A stretch of DNA of 64,000 bases from Prorocentrum cordatum. Its lineage: Eukaryota; Sar; Dinophyceae; Prorocentrales; Prorocentraceae. Where the stretch lies: contig CAUYUJ010014274.1 of NCBI GenBank assembly GCA_963575745.1, positions 35,001 to 99,000 on the forward strand, read 5' to 3'. Under the pieces are notes generated by a model. The model was not told the origin of the DNA, made no database searches, and saw nothing but the letters and a program-made list of their open reading frames with translations. The translations under genes were made by a program, and so were the position numbers. Shown one piece after another: positions 1 to 10,310 of this stretch (the stretch's first letter is position 1; the number at the start of each line of letters is the position of its first letter).

Positions 1-1063
1 GGCTGAGGCTGAGGCTGAGGCTGAGGCTGAGGCTGAGGCTGAGGCTGCAGGCTGCAGGCTGAGGCTGCAGGCTGAGGCTGAGGCGAGGCAGGCAGGCTGA
101 GGCTGAGGCAGGCTGAGGCTGAGGCTGAGGCTGCAGGCTGAGGCTGAGGCAGGCTGATGCTGAGGCTGAGGCTGAGGCTGAGGCTGATGCAGGCTGAGGC
201 TGAGGCAGGCTGAGGCTGAGGCCGAGGCTGAAGGCAGACTGAGGCTGAGGCTGAAGGCTGAGGCTGAGGCTGAGGCTGAGGCAGGCTGAGGCTGAGGCTG
301 AGGCAGGCTGATGCTGAGGCAGGCTGAGGCTGAGGCTGAGGCTGATGCAGGCTGAGGCTGAGGCAGGCTGAGGCTGAGGCCGAGGCTGAAGGCAGAGGCT
401 GAGGCTGAGGCTGAGGCTGAGGCTGAGGCTGAGGCTGAGGCTGAGGCAGGCTGAGGCTGAGGCTGAGGCAGGCTGATGCTGAGGCAGGCTGAGGCTGAGG
501 CTGAGGCTGATGCAGGCTGAGGCTGAGGCAGGCTGAGGCTGAGGCCGAGGCTGAAGGCAGACTGAGGCTGAGGCTGGCAGGCTGAGGCTGAGGCTGAGGC
601 AGGCTGAGGCTGAGGCTGAGGCAGGCTGGCTGAGGCAGGCTGAGGCTGAGGCCGAGGCTGAGGCAGACTGAGGCTGAGGCTGAAGCAGGCTGAGGCTGAG
701 GCTGAGGCTGAGGCTGAGGCTGAGGGCTGAGGCTGAGGCTGAGGCTGATGCAGGCTGAGGCTGAGGCAGGCTGAGGCTGAGGCGAGGCCGAGGCCGAGGC
801 TGACTGAGGCTGAGGCTGAAGCAGGCTGAGGCTGAGGCTGAGGCAGGCTGAGGCTGAGGCAGGCTGCTGAGGCAGGCTGAGGACAGGCTGAGGCTGAGGC
901 TGAGGCTGATGCAGGCTGAGGCTGAGGCAGGCGGAGGCTGAGGCCGAGGCTGAAGGCAGAATGATGCTGAGGCTGAAGCAGGCTGAGGCTGAGGCTGAGG
1001 CAGGCTGAGGCTGAGGCTGGCTGAGGCTGAGGCTGAGGCAGGCTGAGGCTGAGGCTGTGACTG
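1..1063. repeat. GGCTGA hexanucleotide satellite
   Basis: Nearly the whole stretch is a tandem run of GGCTGA with GGCA, GGCCGA and GATGCA interruptions. The interrupted blocks themselves recur (for example the GAGGCCGAGGCTGAAGGCAGA blocks near 220, 380, 550 and 940), so there is a loose higher-order period of roughly 150-200 bp. All plus-strand frames meet TGA stops every few codons, so it is not coding in that direction. The array begins at the window edge and its left limit is unknown. Confidence 0.95.
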
Positions 1064-1320
1064 CGACTGCCGTTGCCACTGCGACTGTCATCGCGAATGC
1101 GACTACGACTGCGAGCACAGCAGAATTCTACAACTGGATTCCCATCTGAATCGTAAGGGGAATGCTTCCAGATATGCTCCTACACATCGCTGTTAGATTG
1201 CTTTGCCGGGATAATCTGACAAGCAGGGGTGCTCTTACGAAGTCTTCCCCTTCCACACTTATCCCAGTGCGACCCTACCTAGGAGTTGGAGCCCCTAGGA
1301 AAGCAGCATTAGTAGTAACA
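1064..1320. other. Spacer between two satellites
   Basis: The first ~55 bases carry a weak GACTGC-type trinucleotide drift that looks like decay of the adjoining hexamer array. The rest is single-copy within the window. No ORF or structure is supported. Confidence 0.6.
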
Positions 1321-1892
1321 GTAAAGCTAAGCTAAAGCTAAGCTAAAGCTAAGCTGATACTAAGCTAAAGCTAAGCTAAAGCTAAGATGAATATAAGCTA
1401 AAGCTAAGCTGAAGCTACGCTAATGCTAAGCTAACACGAATCTAAAGCTACGCTAAGGCTAAGCTGAAGCTAAGCTGAAGCTAAGCTGAAGCTACGCTAA
1501 AGCTAAGCTAAAGCTAAGCTAACGCTAAGCTAAAGCTAAGCTAAATCAAGGCTAACACTAAGCTAAAGCTAAGCTAACACTAAGCTGAAGCTAAGCTAAA
1601 GCTAAGCTGAAGCTGAGCTAAGGCTAAGCTAAAGCTAAGCTAAAGCTAAGCTTAAGCTAAGCTAAAGCTGAGCTAAAGCTAAGCTAAAGCTAAGCTAAAG
1701 CTAAGCTAAAGCTAAGGCTAAGCTAAAACTAAGCTAAAGCTAAGCTGAGGCTAAGCTAAAGCCAAGCTAAAGCTAAGCTAACGCTAAGCTAAAGCTAAGC
1801 TAACACTAAGCTAGCACTAAGCTAAAGCTAAGCTAAAGCTAAGCTAAAGCTAAAGCTAAAGCTAAGCTAACGCTAAAGCTAAGGCTAACGCT
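1321..1892. repeat. GCTAA-type minisatellite (11-bp unit AAGCTAAAGCT)
   Basis: Tandem repeat alternating AAGCT (5 nt) and AAAGCT (6 nt), giving an 11-bp unit, with ACACT, AACGCT and GAAGCT variants. It is AT-richer than almost everything else in the window. Frequent TAA and TAG in the forward frames rule out coding on the plus strand. Confidence 0.93.
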
Positions 1893-2079
1893 CCCAGGGG
1901 ACTGGGGGAACCGCGGGGCGGGGACTGGGGGAACCGCCCGGGGCGGTTAGCACTGCCCGGCCCTTTAAGCAAAGAGAATAAGAACCCTTCTAGGCAGAGC
2001 CTAGGTAGGGAATTAAACAAATATCTCGGCGAAAGACCCCATCATGAGCAAGTGTGAATACCGTGTGGTGGCGCCGCTC
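1893..2079. other. Spacer with a short direct repeat
   Basis: Contains two near-identical copies of GGGACTGGGGGAACCGC (about 1899 and 1921), then single-copy sequence leading into the 90-bp array. Nothing else is recognisable. Confidence 0.5.
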
Positions 2080-3690
2080 TCGATGGAACTCCCTATGGGG
2101 CCGCGAACGTGTGACGGGTGTGCCGAAATGAAGCAACGGTGCCATGCGGATCCTGCCACTGGTGCCCTGTGGAGCTCTTCTGGGGCCACGAACGGTGCGA
2201 GGGGTGCGCCAAATTAAGGCGGCGCTGCCATGCGGACCCTGCCACTGGAGCCTTCGGTGGAACTCCCTATGGGACCACGAACCGTGTGAAGGGTGCGCCG
2301 AAATGGGGCGGCGGTGCCATGCGAACCCTGCCGCTGTGGCCTTCGGTGGAACTCCCTATGGGGCCACGGACCGTGTGAAGGGTGCGCCGAAATGGGCGGC
2401 GGTGCCATGCGGACCCTGCCACTGGGGCCTTCGGTGGAACTCCCTATGGGGCCACGATACGTGGCGTACCAAAACGGGACGGCTGTGCCATGCGGACCTT
2501 GCCGCAGGAGCCGACCCGTGTGAGAGGTGCGCCAAAATGGTGCGGGACCGCCGTGCGAACTCGTCCCCTGGGGCCTTCGGTGGAGCTCCCTATGGGGCCG
2601 CGAACGTTGTGAGTTGTGTGCTAAAATGTAGCGGCGTAGCCATGCAGACCCTGCCTCTGGGGCCTTTGGTGAAACTCCATATGGCCTATGGGGCCACGGA
2701 CCGTGTGAAGGGTGCGCCCACATGGGGCGGCGGTGACATGCGAACCCTGCCACTGTGGCCTTCCGTGAATCTCCCCACGGGGTCACGAACCGTGCGAGGG
2801 GTGTGCCAAAATGGGGCGGCGGTGCCATGCGAACCCTGCCACTAAAGCCGTCGGCAGAACTCCCTATTGGACCCGCGAACCGTGTGAGGGGTGCGCCCAA
2901 ATGGGGCGGCAATGCCATGCGGACCCTGCCACTGGGGCCTTCGGTGATGGGACCACGAATCGTGTGAGGGGTGTGCCAAAATGGGGCGGCGGTGCCATGC
3001 TGACCCTGCCACTGGAGCCTTCGGTGGAACTCCCTATGGGACCACGAACCGTGTGATGGGTGCGCCGAAATGGGGCGGCGGTGCCATGCGGACCCTGCCA
3101 CTGTGGCCTTCGGTGGAGCTCCCTATGGGGCCACGAACCGTGTGAAGGGTGTGCCGAAAAGGTGCGGCGGTGCCATGCGGACCTTGCCACTAAGGCCGTC
3201 GGTGGAACTCCCTATGCGGTCACGAACCGTGCGAAACGTGTGCCGAAATGGGCCGGCGGTGTCATGCGGACCCTGCCACTGGAGCCTTCGGTGGATATAT
3301 GCGGTCACGAACCGTGCGAAAGGTGTGCCGAAATGGGGCGGCAATGCCATGCGGACCCTGCCACTGGGGCAATCGGTGGAACTCCCTACGGGGCCACGAA
3401 CCGTGTGAGGAGTGTGCCAAAATGGTGCGGCGGTGGCATGCGGACCCTGCCACTGGGGCCTTCGATGGAACTCCCTATGTGGCCACGGACGGTGTGAGGG
3501 GTGTACCGAAACGGGGCGGCGGTGCCATGCGGACCCTGCAACTGGGGTCTTCGGTGGAACTCACCATGGGGCCGCGAATCGTGCGACAAATGTGCCGAAT
3601 TGGAGCGGCGGTGCGACGCATACCCTGCAACTGGGGTCTTCGGTGGATCTCCCTATGCGGTCACGAACCGTGTGGGGTGTGTGCCGACAT
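2080..3690. repeat. 90-bp minisatellite, array A (~18 units)
   Basis: Units of 88-90 bp can be followed by the anchor TCGGTGGAACTCCCTATG (for example 2253, 2343, 2431, 3021, 3110), each followed by a CCGTGTGARGGGTGYGCC block and a GCGGTGCCATGCGGACCCTG block. Because 90 is divisible by 3, several frames on both strands stay open and read as Cys- or His-rich repeat proteins. Occasional 88-89-bp units shift the frame, and no frame is favoured. It is best read as a non-coding minisatellite. The right part belongs to a larger tandem duplication with array B (5898-7302). Confidence 0.93.
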
Positions 3691-4040
3691 GAGTATACCG
3701 ATGACGATGACGATGATGATGGCGATGCCGACGTCGATGGTGACGATGACGGTGAGGATGGTGATGGCGATGATGATGCGGATGGGGGGGGAAAGAGGGG
3801 GAGGGAGGAGGGGGAGGAGACGAGACGCGGGGCGCTGTCTCTTCAAAACAAGGACCTCACACCACAAGATGGCTGGGAACACCAATGCAAACCACACTTG
3901 GGGGAACACACTTGGGTCATGCTCGTGGGCCCCGCCCACTCTGTATTGTTGTTTACCAGGACGTCGGGTGTGCCCTCACATTGTCTGCTTTGCGCAAAGC
4001 CACAGCCCTGTCAACACAAACAATCCAGCATGCACTTCGC
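3691..4040. repeat. Acidic GATGAC trinucleotide tract and flank
   Basis: Bases 3703-3785 are dominated by GATGAC/GATGATG repeats, then a GGGGGAGGGAGG purine tract to ~3825, then single-copy sequence shared with copy B. One plus frame reads an Asp-run, but the same frame in copy B differs by 6 non-synonymous and 2 synonymous changes. That gives no sign of protein selection. Confidence 0.7.
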
Positions 4041-4578
4041 GGCAAAATCTTGGTCATGCGCGGCCACCCCGCGATCACTGTCCGTTGGTATTTCGCAAGG
4101 ACCGCAAGGGACTGACATATTGCCGCCTGCTGTGCGCAAGCCCACCAGACACTATGATGTCGTCCCGCCGCGACTGCGCACTGGATTTCGAGAAGGATGG
4201 TGAGGGCCGACATGTTCCCGATGTGTGCTGTCACGTGCGCGTGCGCATCTGGCACGCTCTGCGCGTGCCCCGATCGTGGCGCACCTGGCGCAGCTGGACC
4301 ATGCGGCACGCATGGTGCACTTGGGGCACGTGGCGCATTTGGCGCGCGAGGCGCGCCTGGCACGCTTGGGCCCCAGGGGTGCCTTGGCGCACATGGAGCG
4401 CCTGGCACGCGCGGCGCACCTCGCCCCATCGCGCACTTGGGGTCTATATTGGTTCAAGTAGCTGCCCATCCCTTGACGACCGCTGAACATACTGAGGCTC
4501 ACGTGCTACGTATGTGCTGAGAAGGCGGGTGGGAGTGAGCGAGGCAGCTTGCGGGCGGGGAGGATGTCTTGACCGCTC
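4041..4578. other. Segment present only in copy A, with a 9-bp collagen-like repeat
   Basis: This 538-bp segment is missing from copy B, where 7652 joins directly to the equivalent of 4579. Microhomology of a few bases (CGC) at the edges suggests a simple deletion in B. Bases 4278-4421 have a 9-bp period (GGCGCACNT-like). In one frame this reads as 16 consecutive Gly-X-Y triplets, in others as Ala/Leu/Arg or Trp-rich text. An ATG exists upstream (4197) but nothing else argues for a gene. Confidence 0.7.
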
Positions 4579-4635
4579 CCTCTATCCCCTCCCCCTGGTT
4601 TGGAGGGGGGGATCGCGAGACGTTAGAGCGTCCAA

Positions 4636-5050
4636 GATGGCCTCGGTGATGAAACCCAACTCATGGATTGTACTAAGAACTTGGCCACATATAGCACCCG
4701 GGGGGATCCTAATGGGGTAGCTCCCCTCCTTTTGATTGATCTTCTCCAAGATGGCCCCGCAGGCTCCCAAGAGTGCCCCAAAACACCAAAAGACCTCCAG
4801 GACACCCCAAATGGCCCCGCACTTGCACCCACAACGCCCCAAGAGGCCTCGGCGAGAAGGCCAAAACCATTAACTGTACCAAGATGTTTGCCTCATTTGG
4901 CCTCCTGGACGGGGCACCCTAATTAAGGAGCCCCCCCTCCTTTGATCGATCGCTCCAAAGAGGGCCCAAATATTGCCCCCGAGGCTTTGAGATTCCCAGC
5001 TGTGCCCCAAAGGTGCCCCAAGAGGTGCCCAGGAGGCCCCAAGAGGCCCC
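4636..5050. repeat. Two-unit ~208-bp tandem repeat (copy A)
   Basis: Unit 1 (4636-4843) and unit 2 (4844-5050) share the order GGCCTCGGYGA, CTGTACYAAGA, CCTAATNNGG, CCCCTCCTTTTGAT and CTCCAAGANGGCCC, at reduced identity. The same pair occurs in copy B (about 7709-8120). The pair is therefore older than the segmental duplication. Confidence 0.7.
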
Positions 5051-5290
5051 CACGATGCCCCCTAGATGCCCCCAGGCGGTTGATTTGTTTTCTTACCGCT
5101 TGCCGCAAGCAGTAACTATGAATATTACTGCCCCCACCCGCCAGAGGCTCCAAGAGGCTCCCCAGAAGCACCCTAGACGCCTCAATGGGCCCCAGGAACG
5201 GCCAAGAGACCCCCAAGAGAACTCCACGAAACTTCCGAATGAAATCCGAAGCTATTCCGAGAGGCATTCAAGATGCCTCTGGCCTTTCTG
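5051..5290. repeat. Degenerate GGCCCCAAGAGG tract (copy A)
   Basis: Runs of CCCCAAGAGGC spaced 10-13 bp apart. This is one local block of a degenerate repeat that recurs in more than ten places across the window. Not coding by any evidence here. The matching block in copy B is about 8121-8367. Confidence 0.7.
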
Positions 5291-5420
5291 CTCGCCCTCC
5301 TCCTCCTCCTTTTCCTCCTCCTTTTCCTCCTCCTCCTCCTCCTCCTCCTCCTCCCTCCTCTTCCTCCCCCATCCTCTCTCTCTCTCTCGCCCGAAACTCC
5401 TCCTTCTTCTCCTCTGATTC
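5288..5420. repeat. CTC/CCT pyrimidine microsatellite (copy A)
   Basis: (CTC)n and CCTCCTTTT runs followed by a short TCTCTC stretch. One strand is almost pure pyrimidine, a candidate for triplex (H-DNA) structure. The copy-B equivalent (8390-8500) has a different number of repeats, as expected for slippage. Confidence 0.85.
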
Positions 5421-5875
5421 CTCATCCATCCTCCCCCTCTTGGGGTGCGACGTCTTACCCAGCCCGTTATTCCACTGCATTCTCCTCATCCCTTATCAGG
5501 GCAACTCGTCTGAGCATCGTTTCTGGATGGGCTGGTGGGGATAGGCGAAGCATCTAGAATAACAGCGTAACAACTACCCAACAACCAAAACTCCATCCTC
5601 GAACCTCGATCTCTACAAGCGCACAGACCGATTCCCTCCAAACGCAACCCTCCACATGTGCGAGGAAGGGGGAGGGAAGACGAGGATAACGACCGGGTGG
5701 AGGCGGAGGAGGCGGAGCAAGAGGATGAGAAGGAATGAGGCGAAGCGGAGAGGAGGGGCAGGAGAGATAAGAACAGGTGGACGGCGAGGAGTAAGGGACG
5801 CCAGGAGAGAGGAGCCGAAGAGAGGAAGAAACGGACAACGAAAAAAGAAGACAAAAAAAGACAATTCGGATGCAC
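5421..5875. other. Low-copy tail of copy A
   Basis: Shared with copy B (8501-8980) at high identity. Purine-rich GGAGGCGGAGG and AAAAAAGA segments occupy 5650-5870. No supported gene. Confidence 0.6.
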
Positions 5876-5897
5876 GGCATGGGTACGGAAATACTGC

Positions 5898-7302
5898 GTG
5901 CGCCGAAATGGGGCGGCGGTGCCATGCGGACCCTGCCGCTGTGGCCTTCGGTGGAACTCCCTATGGGGCCACGGACCGTGTGAAGGGTGCGCCGAAATGG
6001 GCGGCGGTGCCATGCGGACCCTGCCACTGGGGCCTTCGGTGGAACTCCCTATGGGGCCACGATACGTGGCGTACCAAAACGGGACGGCTGTGCCATGCGG
6101 ACCTTGCCGCAGGAGCCGACCCGTGTGAGAGGTGCGCCAAAATGGTGCGGGACCGCCGTGCGAACTCGTCCCCTGGGGCCTTCGGTGGAACTCCCTATGG
6201 GGCCGCGAACGTTGTGAGTTGTGTGCCAAAATGTAGCGGCGTAGCCATGCAGACCCTGCCTCTGGGGCCTTTGGTGGAACTCCATATGGCCTATGGGGCC
6301 ACGGACCGTGTGAGGGGTGCGCCCACATGGGGCGGCGGTGCCATGCGGACCCTGCCACTGTGGCCTTCCGTGGATCTCCCCACGGGGTCACGAACCGTGT
6401 GAGGGGTGTGCCAAAATGGGGCGGCGGTGCCATGCGAACCCTGCCACTAGAGCCGTCGGCAGAACTCCCTATTGGACCCGCGAACCGTGTGAGGGGTGCG
6501 CCCAAATGGGGCGGCAATGCCATGCGGACCCTGCCACTGGCCTTCCGTGGATTCCCCTATGGGGCCACGAATCGTGTGAGGGGTGTGCCAAAATGGGGCG
6601 GCGGTGCCATGCTGACCCTGCCACTGGAGCCTTCGGTGGAACTCCCTATGGGACCACGAACCGTGTGATGGGTGCGCCGAAATGGGGCGGCGGTGCCATG
6701 CGGACCCTGCCACTGTGGCCTTCGGTGGAGCTCCCTATGGGGCCACGAACCGTGTGAAAGGTGTGCCGAAAAAATGCGGCGGTGCCATGCGGACCTTGCC
6801 ACTGAGGCCGTCGGTGGAACTCCCTATGCGGTCACGAACCGTGCCAAACGTGTGCCGAAATGGGGCGGCGGTGTCATGCGGACCCTGCCACTGGAGCCTT
6901 CGGTGGATCTATGCGGTCACGGACCGTGCGAAGGGTGTGCCGAAATGGGGCGGCGGTGACATGCGGACCCTGTCACTGGGGCAATCGGTGGAACTCCCTA
7001 CGGGGCCACGAACCGTGTGAGGAGTGTGCCAAAATGGTGCGGCGGTGGCATGCGGACCCTGCCACTGGGGCCTTCGGTGGAACTCCCTATGTGGCCACGG
7101 ACAGTGTGAGGGGTGTACCGAAACGGGGCGGCGGTGCCATGCGGACCCTGCAACTGGGGTCTTCGGTGGAACTCCCCATGGGGCCGCGAATCGTGCGACA
7201 AATGTGCCGAATTGGAGCGGCGGTGCGACGCATACCCTGCAACTGGGGTCTTCGGTGGATCCCCCTATGCGGTCACGAACCGTGTGGGGGGTGTGCCGAC
7301 AT
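5898..7302. repeat. 90-bp minisatellite, array B (~15.6 units)
   Basis: Same unit as array A. Units align one-to-one with A from 2293 onward, apart from small patches (for example near 6540-6560 versus 2935-2960) where unit content differs. The patches suggest unequal exchange or gene conversion after duplication. Confidence 0.93.
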
Positions 7303-8390
7303 GAGTATACCGATGACGATGACGATGATGATGGCGATGCCGACGTCGATGGTGACGATGACGGTGAGGATGGTGATGGCGATGATGATGCTGATGGGGG
7401 GGGAAAGAGGGGGAGGGAGGAGGGGGAGGATACGAGACGCGGGGCGCTGTCTCTTCAAAACAAGGACCTCACACCACAAGATGGCTGGGAACACCGATGC
7501 AAACCACACTTGGGGGAACACACTTGGGTCATGCTCGTGGGCCCCGCCCACTCTGTATTGTTGTTTACCAGGGCGTCGGGTGTGCCCTCACATTGTCTGC
7601 TTTGCGCAAAGCCACAGCCCTGTCAACACAAACAATCCAGCATGCACTTCGCCCTCTATCCCCTCCCCCTGGTTTGGAGGGGGGGATCGCGAGACGTTAG
7701 AGCGTCCAAGATGGCCTCGGTGATGAAACCCAACTCATGGATTGTACGAAGAACTTGGCGGCCACATATAGCACCCGGGGGGGATCCTAATGGGGTAGCT
7801 CCCCTCCTTTTGATTGATCTTCTCCAAGATGGCCCCGCAGGCTCCCAAGAGTGCCCCAAAACACCAAAAGACCTCCAGGACACCCCAAATGGCCCCGCAC
7901 TTGCACCCACAACGCCCCAAGAGGCCTCGGCGAGAAGGCCAAAACCATTAACTGTACCAAGATGTTTGCCTCATTTGGCCTCCTGGACGGGGCACCCTAA
8001 TTAAGGAGCCCCCCCTCCTTTGATCGATCGCTCCAAAGAGGGCCCAAATATTGCCCCCGAGGCTTTGAGATTCCCAGCTGTGCCCCAAAGGTGCCCCAAG
8101 AGGTGCCCAGGAGGCCCCAAGAGGCCCCCACGATGCCCCCTAGATGCCCCCAGGCGGTTTATTTGTTGTCTTACCGCTTGCCGCAAGCAGTAACTATAAA
8201 TATTACTGCCCCCACAATGCTCCCAAGAGACCCGCCAGAGGCTCCAAGAGGCTCCCCAGAGGCACCCTAGACGCCTCAATGGGCCCCAGGAACGGCCAAG
8301 AGACCCCCAAGAGAACTCCACGAAACTTCCGAATGAAATCCGAAGCTATTCCGAGAGGCATTCAAGATGCCTCTGGCCTTTCTGCTCGCC
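7303..8390. other. Low-copy part of copy B
   Basis: GATGAC tract (7315-7395), the ~208-bp tandem pair (7709-8120) and a GGCCCCAAGAGG tract, as in copy A. The deletion junction relative to A is at 7652. No supported gene. Confidence 0.7.
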
Positions 8391-8500
8391 CTCCTCCTCC
8401 TCCTCCTCCTCCTTTTCCTACTCCTCCTCCTCCTCCTCCTCCTCCTCCTCCTCCTCCTTCCTCTTCCTCCCCCATCCTCTCTCTCTCTCTCTCGCCCGAA
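8390..8500. repeat. CTC microsatellite (copy B)
   Basis: (CTC)n with CTTTTC interruptions. Equivalent to 5288-5420 but with a longer uninterrupted CTC run. Confidence 0.85.
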
Positions 8501-8981
8501 ACTCCTCCTTCTTCTCCTCCGATTCCTCATCCATCCTCCCCCTCTTGGGGTGCGACGTCTTACCCAGCCCGTTATTCCACTGCATTCTCCTCATCCCTTA
8601 TCAGGGCAATTCGTCTGAGCATCGTTTCTGGATGGGCTGGTGGGGATAGGCGAAGCATCTAGAATAACAGCGTAACAACTACCCAACAACCAAAACTCCA
8701 TCCTCGAACCTCGATCTCTACAAGCGCACAGACCGATTCCCTCCAAACGCAACCCTCCACATGTGCGAGGAAGGGGGAGGGAGGACGAGGATAACGACCG
8801 GGTGGAGGCGGAGGAGGCGGAGCAAGAGGATGAGAAGGAATGAGGCGAAGCGGAGAGGAGGGCAGGAGAGATAAGAACAGGTGGACGGCGAGGAGTAAGG
8901 GACGCCAGGAGAGAGGAGCCGAAGAGAGGAAGAAACGGACAAAGAAAAAAGAGAACAAAAAAGGACAATTCGGATGCACGG

Positions 8982-9175
8982 CATGGGTACGGAAATACTG
9001 GGTGCGATACCCAACCACAAATCTTGTCCAAAAACGGCAGCGGTCGCTGCTGGGCAGGCGACTTTCTCACATGGAAAACGGCCGCAGCGGCGCCGACAGC
9101 GACTCCAATTCAAACTGGAAAGTATGAGTTCTTCGTCTTCGTGTCCGTTCTTTCCATACAGTCGACCCGTATCAT
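8982..9175. mobile_element. Short TIR element, family T1, copy 1
   Basis: Begins CATGGGTACGGAAATACTGG and shares diverged interior text with 9331-9520: CAACCACAAATCTTGTCC versus CAGCAACAAATGCTGTCC, then GCTGCTGGGCAGGCG versus GCTGTTGGGCAGGCG. The right end (TTTCCATACAG) is a degraded inverted copy. No ORF, so any movement would depend on an enzyme supplied elsewhere. Confidence 0.6.
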
Positions 9176-9330
9176 AAGGATGCGCAGTATGGATGCACGG
9201 GCCTTGGACGCCCATGTTAACGTTTTTCGAAGGGGGCGCGGTTAGCGAAAGTCGCTAAGGATGGGCCGAGGAGGCAAGACTGAAAAAATCCTCAGGACAT
9301 TTGCCCATACTTACTATGCTCTGGACGCCC

Positions 9331-9520
9331 GAAATGGGTACGGAACAATGAATACAATGCCCAGCAACAAATGCTGTCCAAAACCGATAGCGGCCGCTGT
9401 TGGGCAGGCGGCCTTCAGTATTCAGTGAACAACGTGCGCGGAGGCGCGGACAACGAGTTTGGTGCAAAATGAGCAAGAACTGCTCTTGAGCATCGCACCC
9501 ATCCTTTCCGTACCCATTTC
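9331..9520. mobile_element. Short TIR element, family T1, copy 2
   Basis: Perfect 14-bp terminal inverted repeat: GAAATGGGTACGGA at the left and TCCGTACCCATTTC at the right. The inner part of the right end (CATCGCACCCATCC) is inverted relative to the start of copy 1 (GGGTGCGAT). The 190-bp size and lack of coding fit a MITE-like non-autonomous element. No clear target duplication was seen. Confidence 0.7.
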
Positions 9521-9543
9521 TAGACGGAGAAAAACACCATGAA

Positions 9544-9673
9544 CATAAACTTGTGGCGCTCCGCGCGGATTTCATGGATATGCGCTGGGCCCCTCCTCCC
9601 TGGTGCGCCGCCGCCAGGGGGCCCAGCGCGGATCCAAGAAATCCGCGCGGAGCGCCAACAGTCTACGTTTATG
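9544..9673. mobile_element. Foldback element, family F1, copy 1
   Basis: A 130-bp near-palindrome. The left arm has CATAAAC then GGCGCTCCGCGCGGATTTC then TGCGCTGGGCCCC. The right arm is its reverse complement, ending GTTTATG. The loop is only ~20 bp of CCTCC/GCCGCC. It could fold into a long hairpin. Related copies are at 14695-14815 and 19005-19160. Confidence 0.75.
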
Positions 9674-10310
9674 GCGCTGCTCCTTCCTCGAATGCCGCTT
9701 GCCCTGGGTCTGTGGGCCGACTGTGCCCACTCCGATCCTCAAGAGGAGAGGCGGCGGCAAGATCCGCGGGGCGCCCAGCGGAGCGGGCGGAGACGGGCCC
9801 TGCCCGCGTGGCGGCTGCTGGGCCCGCGGCTTCCGCTCCAGCGCCTCGGGGTTCAGCGGCGTCTTGGCAGGCTGGGCCGCGGGGCCTCGGCCCCTCCAGC
9901 CTATGCCCCCCTTCCTCCTCCCGGCCGCCTCCCCTCGTCCCTCCTCCTCCTCCCCCCGCCCTCCTCGCCTCCCCCCCCCGTGTGTCCATCCCCTTCCCCC
10001 TGCCCTGCCCCGCTCCACTTCCACATCGCATCCTCGCGCTTCCCCCGCTACCTCCTCCAACTTCCCCCCCCTCCGCTCGCGTGCGGGTGGGGGGCGGTGG
10101 CGAGGGGAGGGAGTGGAGGGCAGGGGCGGGGCAGCGCGCTTTGAGGAGGGAGGGGCAGGGAGGGCGGCGGGAAGACTGGGAGGGTGAGGAGGGTGTATGG
10201 GAGGGGCGGACAGGAGGGCAGGGACCCTGGAGGGTACTCGGTAAATGGAATGACAAGGAAAAGGAGGAAACGGGAAAAGGGTGAGGCTTCCAGTAGCGTG
10301 CGCACAACTG
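9674..10310. other. GC-rich spacer with a strand-skew switch
   Basis: About 9885-10082 is C/T-rich on the plus strand and 10083-10290 is G/A-rich, with an abrupt switch. All frames are open because of base composition. The predicted peptides are Pro/Ser- or Gly/Arg-rich and unlike any family I recognise. No gene is called. Confidence 0.5.

Larger units (their letters stand above)
2293..5896. repeat. Segmental tandem duplication, copy A (3.6 kb)
   Basis: Copy A (2293-5896) and copy B (5898-9000) are head-to-tail and nearly identical. Each contains a 90-bp array, an acidic GATGAC tract, a 208-bp tandem pair, a GGCCCCAAGAGG stretch, a CTC tract and a GGA-rich tail. Comparing 3412-4040 with 7024-7652, I count about 8 substitutions in ~630 bp (about 98.7% identity), so the event is recent. 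Copy A keeps a 538-bp segment (4041-4578) that copy B lacks. The junction falls at the inverted end of a small TIR element (5876-5896). Confidence 0.92.
5898..9000. repeat. Segmental tandem duplication, copy B (3.1 kb)
   Basis: Second copy of the duplicated block. It starts mid-unit in the 90-bp array at the point equivalent to 2293 and ends in the same TIR end sequence as copy A. Unlike A, the TIR element that follows is intact (8982-9175), which suggests that B's right flank is the ancestral one. It lacks A's 4041-4578 and has a ~27-bp insertion near 8210. Confidence 0.92.

Noticed and set aside
1-1063. GGCTGA array as telomere repeat
   Set aside because: The unit does not match the TTTAGGG telomere repeat known in dinoflagellates, and it is interrupted and internal in style. 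A subtelomeric satellite cannot be excluded but is not supported.
3412-4203. 263-codon plus-strand ORF with poly-Asp (and its 326-codon counterpart at 7024-8004)
   Set aside because: The two copies differ by 6 non-synonymous and 2 synonymous changes over the shared part, as expected without protein selection. The ORF is made of the 90-bp repeat plus a GATGAC tract.
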